The notes under the pieces are model-generated. The model made no database searches. It was not told the origin of the DNA and saw nothing but the letters and a program-made list of their open reading frames with translations. A stretch of DNA of 62,416 nucleotides, taken from the NCBI RefSeq assembly GCF_008271805.1, contig NZ_VSRY01000040.1:1-62416 (forward strand). The letters run 5' to 3'. Both the position numbers and the translations under genes were made by a program. Origin of the DNA: Streptomyces sp. TRM49041 (GTDB lineage Bacteria; Actinomycetota; Actinomycetes; Streptomycetales; Streptomycetaceae). This document shows, one piece after another, positions 62,041 through 62,416 of the stretch (within the stretch, counting starts at the first letter, position 1; each line of letters begins with the position of its first letter).

Positions 62041-62416
62041 GCGCGGCCTCCGCACGGTCCGGCGCCGGGTCCGGGTCCAGGTCCAGGCCCGCGACGATAA
62101 GCCGGGCCGCAGCCAGCTCCGCGCCCTCCAGCAGCCGGGGCAGCAGCTCCAGCGGCACGGCCGACGGCGGGCGACGCCCGTCCAGCGGGGCCGGGTCGTC
62201 CAGCCGGCCGAGATCGTCCAGCACGGAGCGGAGCCGCGCACGGTAGCGGGCGGGTACGTCCCCCTGGGCCTCGGTCAGGTCGCCGATCCCGCGCGTCAGC
62301 CAGTACAGGGTGCGCGACCGGCCGACCCGCCGGGCCAGCCGCTCCGCCCGGGGCCGTACGGCGGCGCCCGCCGCCCCGTCCAGCAGGTCGTCCCGGAGCC
62401 GCCGGGCCGCCGTGGC
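62033..62416 (-). CDS. C-terminal part of a gene before nuoH, NuoD-like (partial)
   Basis: The frame is open from the right window edge (about 127 residues, no start seen). It contains ERLARRVGRSRTLYWLTRGIGDLTEAQG, which resembles the NuoD/hydrogenase large-subunit region around the RTRGVG motif, then a Pro/Leu-rich tail. Its position directly before nuoH supports a NuoD-like identity. Only the 3' part is visible, so the assignment is tentative. Confidence 0.6.
   Translation of the reverse strand, partial: ATAARRLRDDLLDGAAGAAVRPRAERLARRVGRSRTLYWLTRGIGDLTEAQGDVPARYRARLRSVLDDLGRLDDPAPLDGRRPPSAVPLELLPRLLEGAELAAARLIVAGLDLDPDPAPDRAEAARG

Overview
High-GC DNA with C/G-ending codons, GTG/TTG starts, many 4-bp ATGA/GTGA gene overlaps and rare TTA codons points to a Streptomyces-type actinomycete. 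About 50 kb is a biosynthetic supercluster; the last 11 kb looks like respiratory-chain DNA.

Region by region: (1) 2-1342, the 3' part of a LuxR-type regulator. (2) 1464-5427, a leftward pair (discrete aryl carrier protein and a KAS III-like enzyme) divergent from a flavin reductase and a flavin-dependent halogenase. (3) 5800-6576, an OmpR-family regulator with a TTA codon. (4) 6900-21141, an angucycline-type type II PKS operon (cyclase, KS-alpha, KS-beta, ACP, ketoreductase, aromatase/cyclase, two PgaE-class FAD hydroxylases). A full set of genes for a dTDP-3-amino-2,3,6-trideoxyhexose is interleaved with it. (5) 21174-25578, alpha/beta hydrolase, DHA2 exporter, NmrA-like reductase and glycosyltransferase. 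(6) 26032-31948, a complete phenazine operon phzBCDEFG. (7) 32014-38159, a discrete adenylation enzyme, a BBE-type oxidase, and a carboxylate-activating plus carboxylate-reducing pair like EhpF/EhpG of griseoluteic acid biosynthesis. (8) 38202-39606, a metK/adenosine-kinase chimera and metF. (9) 39736-50388, a discrete carrier protein, two unusual type I PKS proteins, thioesterase, aldo/keto reductase, crotonyl-CoA carboxylase/reductase and fatty acyl-AMP ligase. (10) 50489-51370, a LysR regulator. (11) 51433-53835 cydAB; 53963-55353 a secreted protein and a DinB-like enzyme; 55363-62416 a leftward nuoD'-H-J-K-L-M-N operon.

The right arm resembles what is known of streptophenazine pathways: a phenazine core with one reduced carboxyl, an alkyl-branched two-carbon extension and a discrete adenylation enzyme. 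The left arm encodes an angucycline aminoglycoside. From memory, Streptomyces sp. HB202 makes both mayamycin (an angucycline aminoglycoside) and streptophenazines, so co-occurrence has a precedent. Neither compound is halogenated as far as I recall, so the halogenase is unexplained.

The most interesting signals are these. First, three promoter regions share 11-bp-phased TGAC direct repeats; the promoters of the angucycline PKS operon and the phenazine operon match over about 70 bp, which argues for one regulon. Second, the two type I PKS proteins are reciprocally inactivated: active KS, dead AT and ACP in one, dead KS and active AT in the other. Third, the KAS III/aryl-carrier pair could join an aromatic acid to the other arm. 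Fourth, a methyl-cycle cassette has collapsed into an in-frame metK-adoK fusion.
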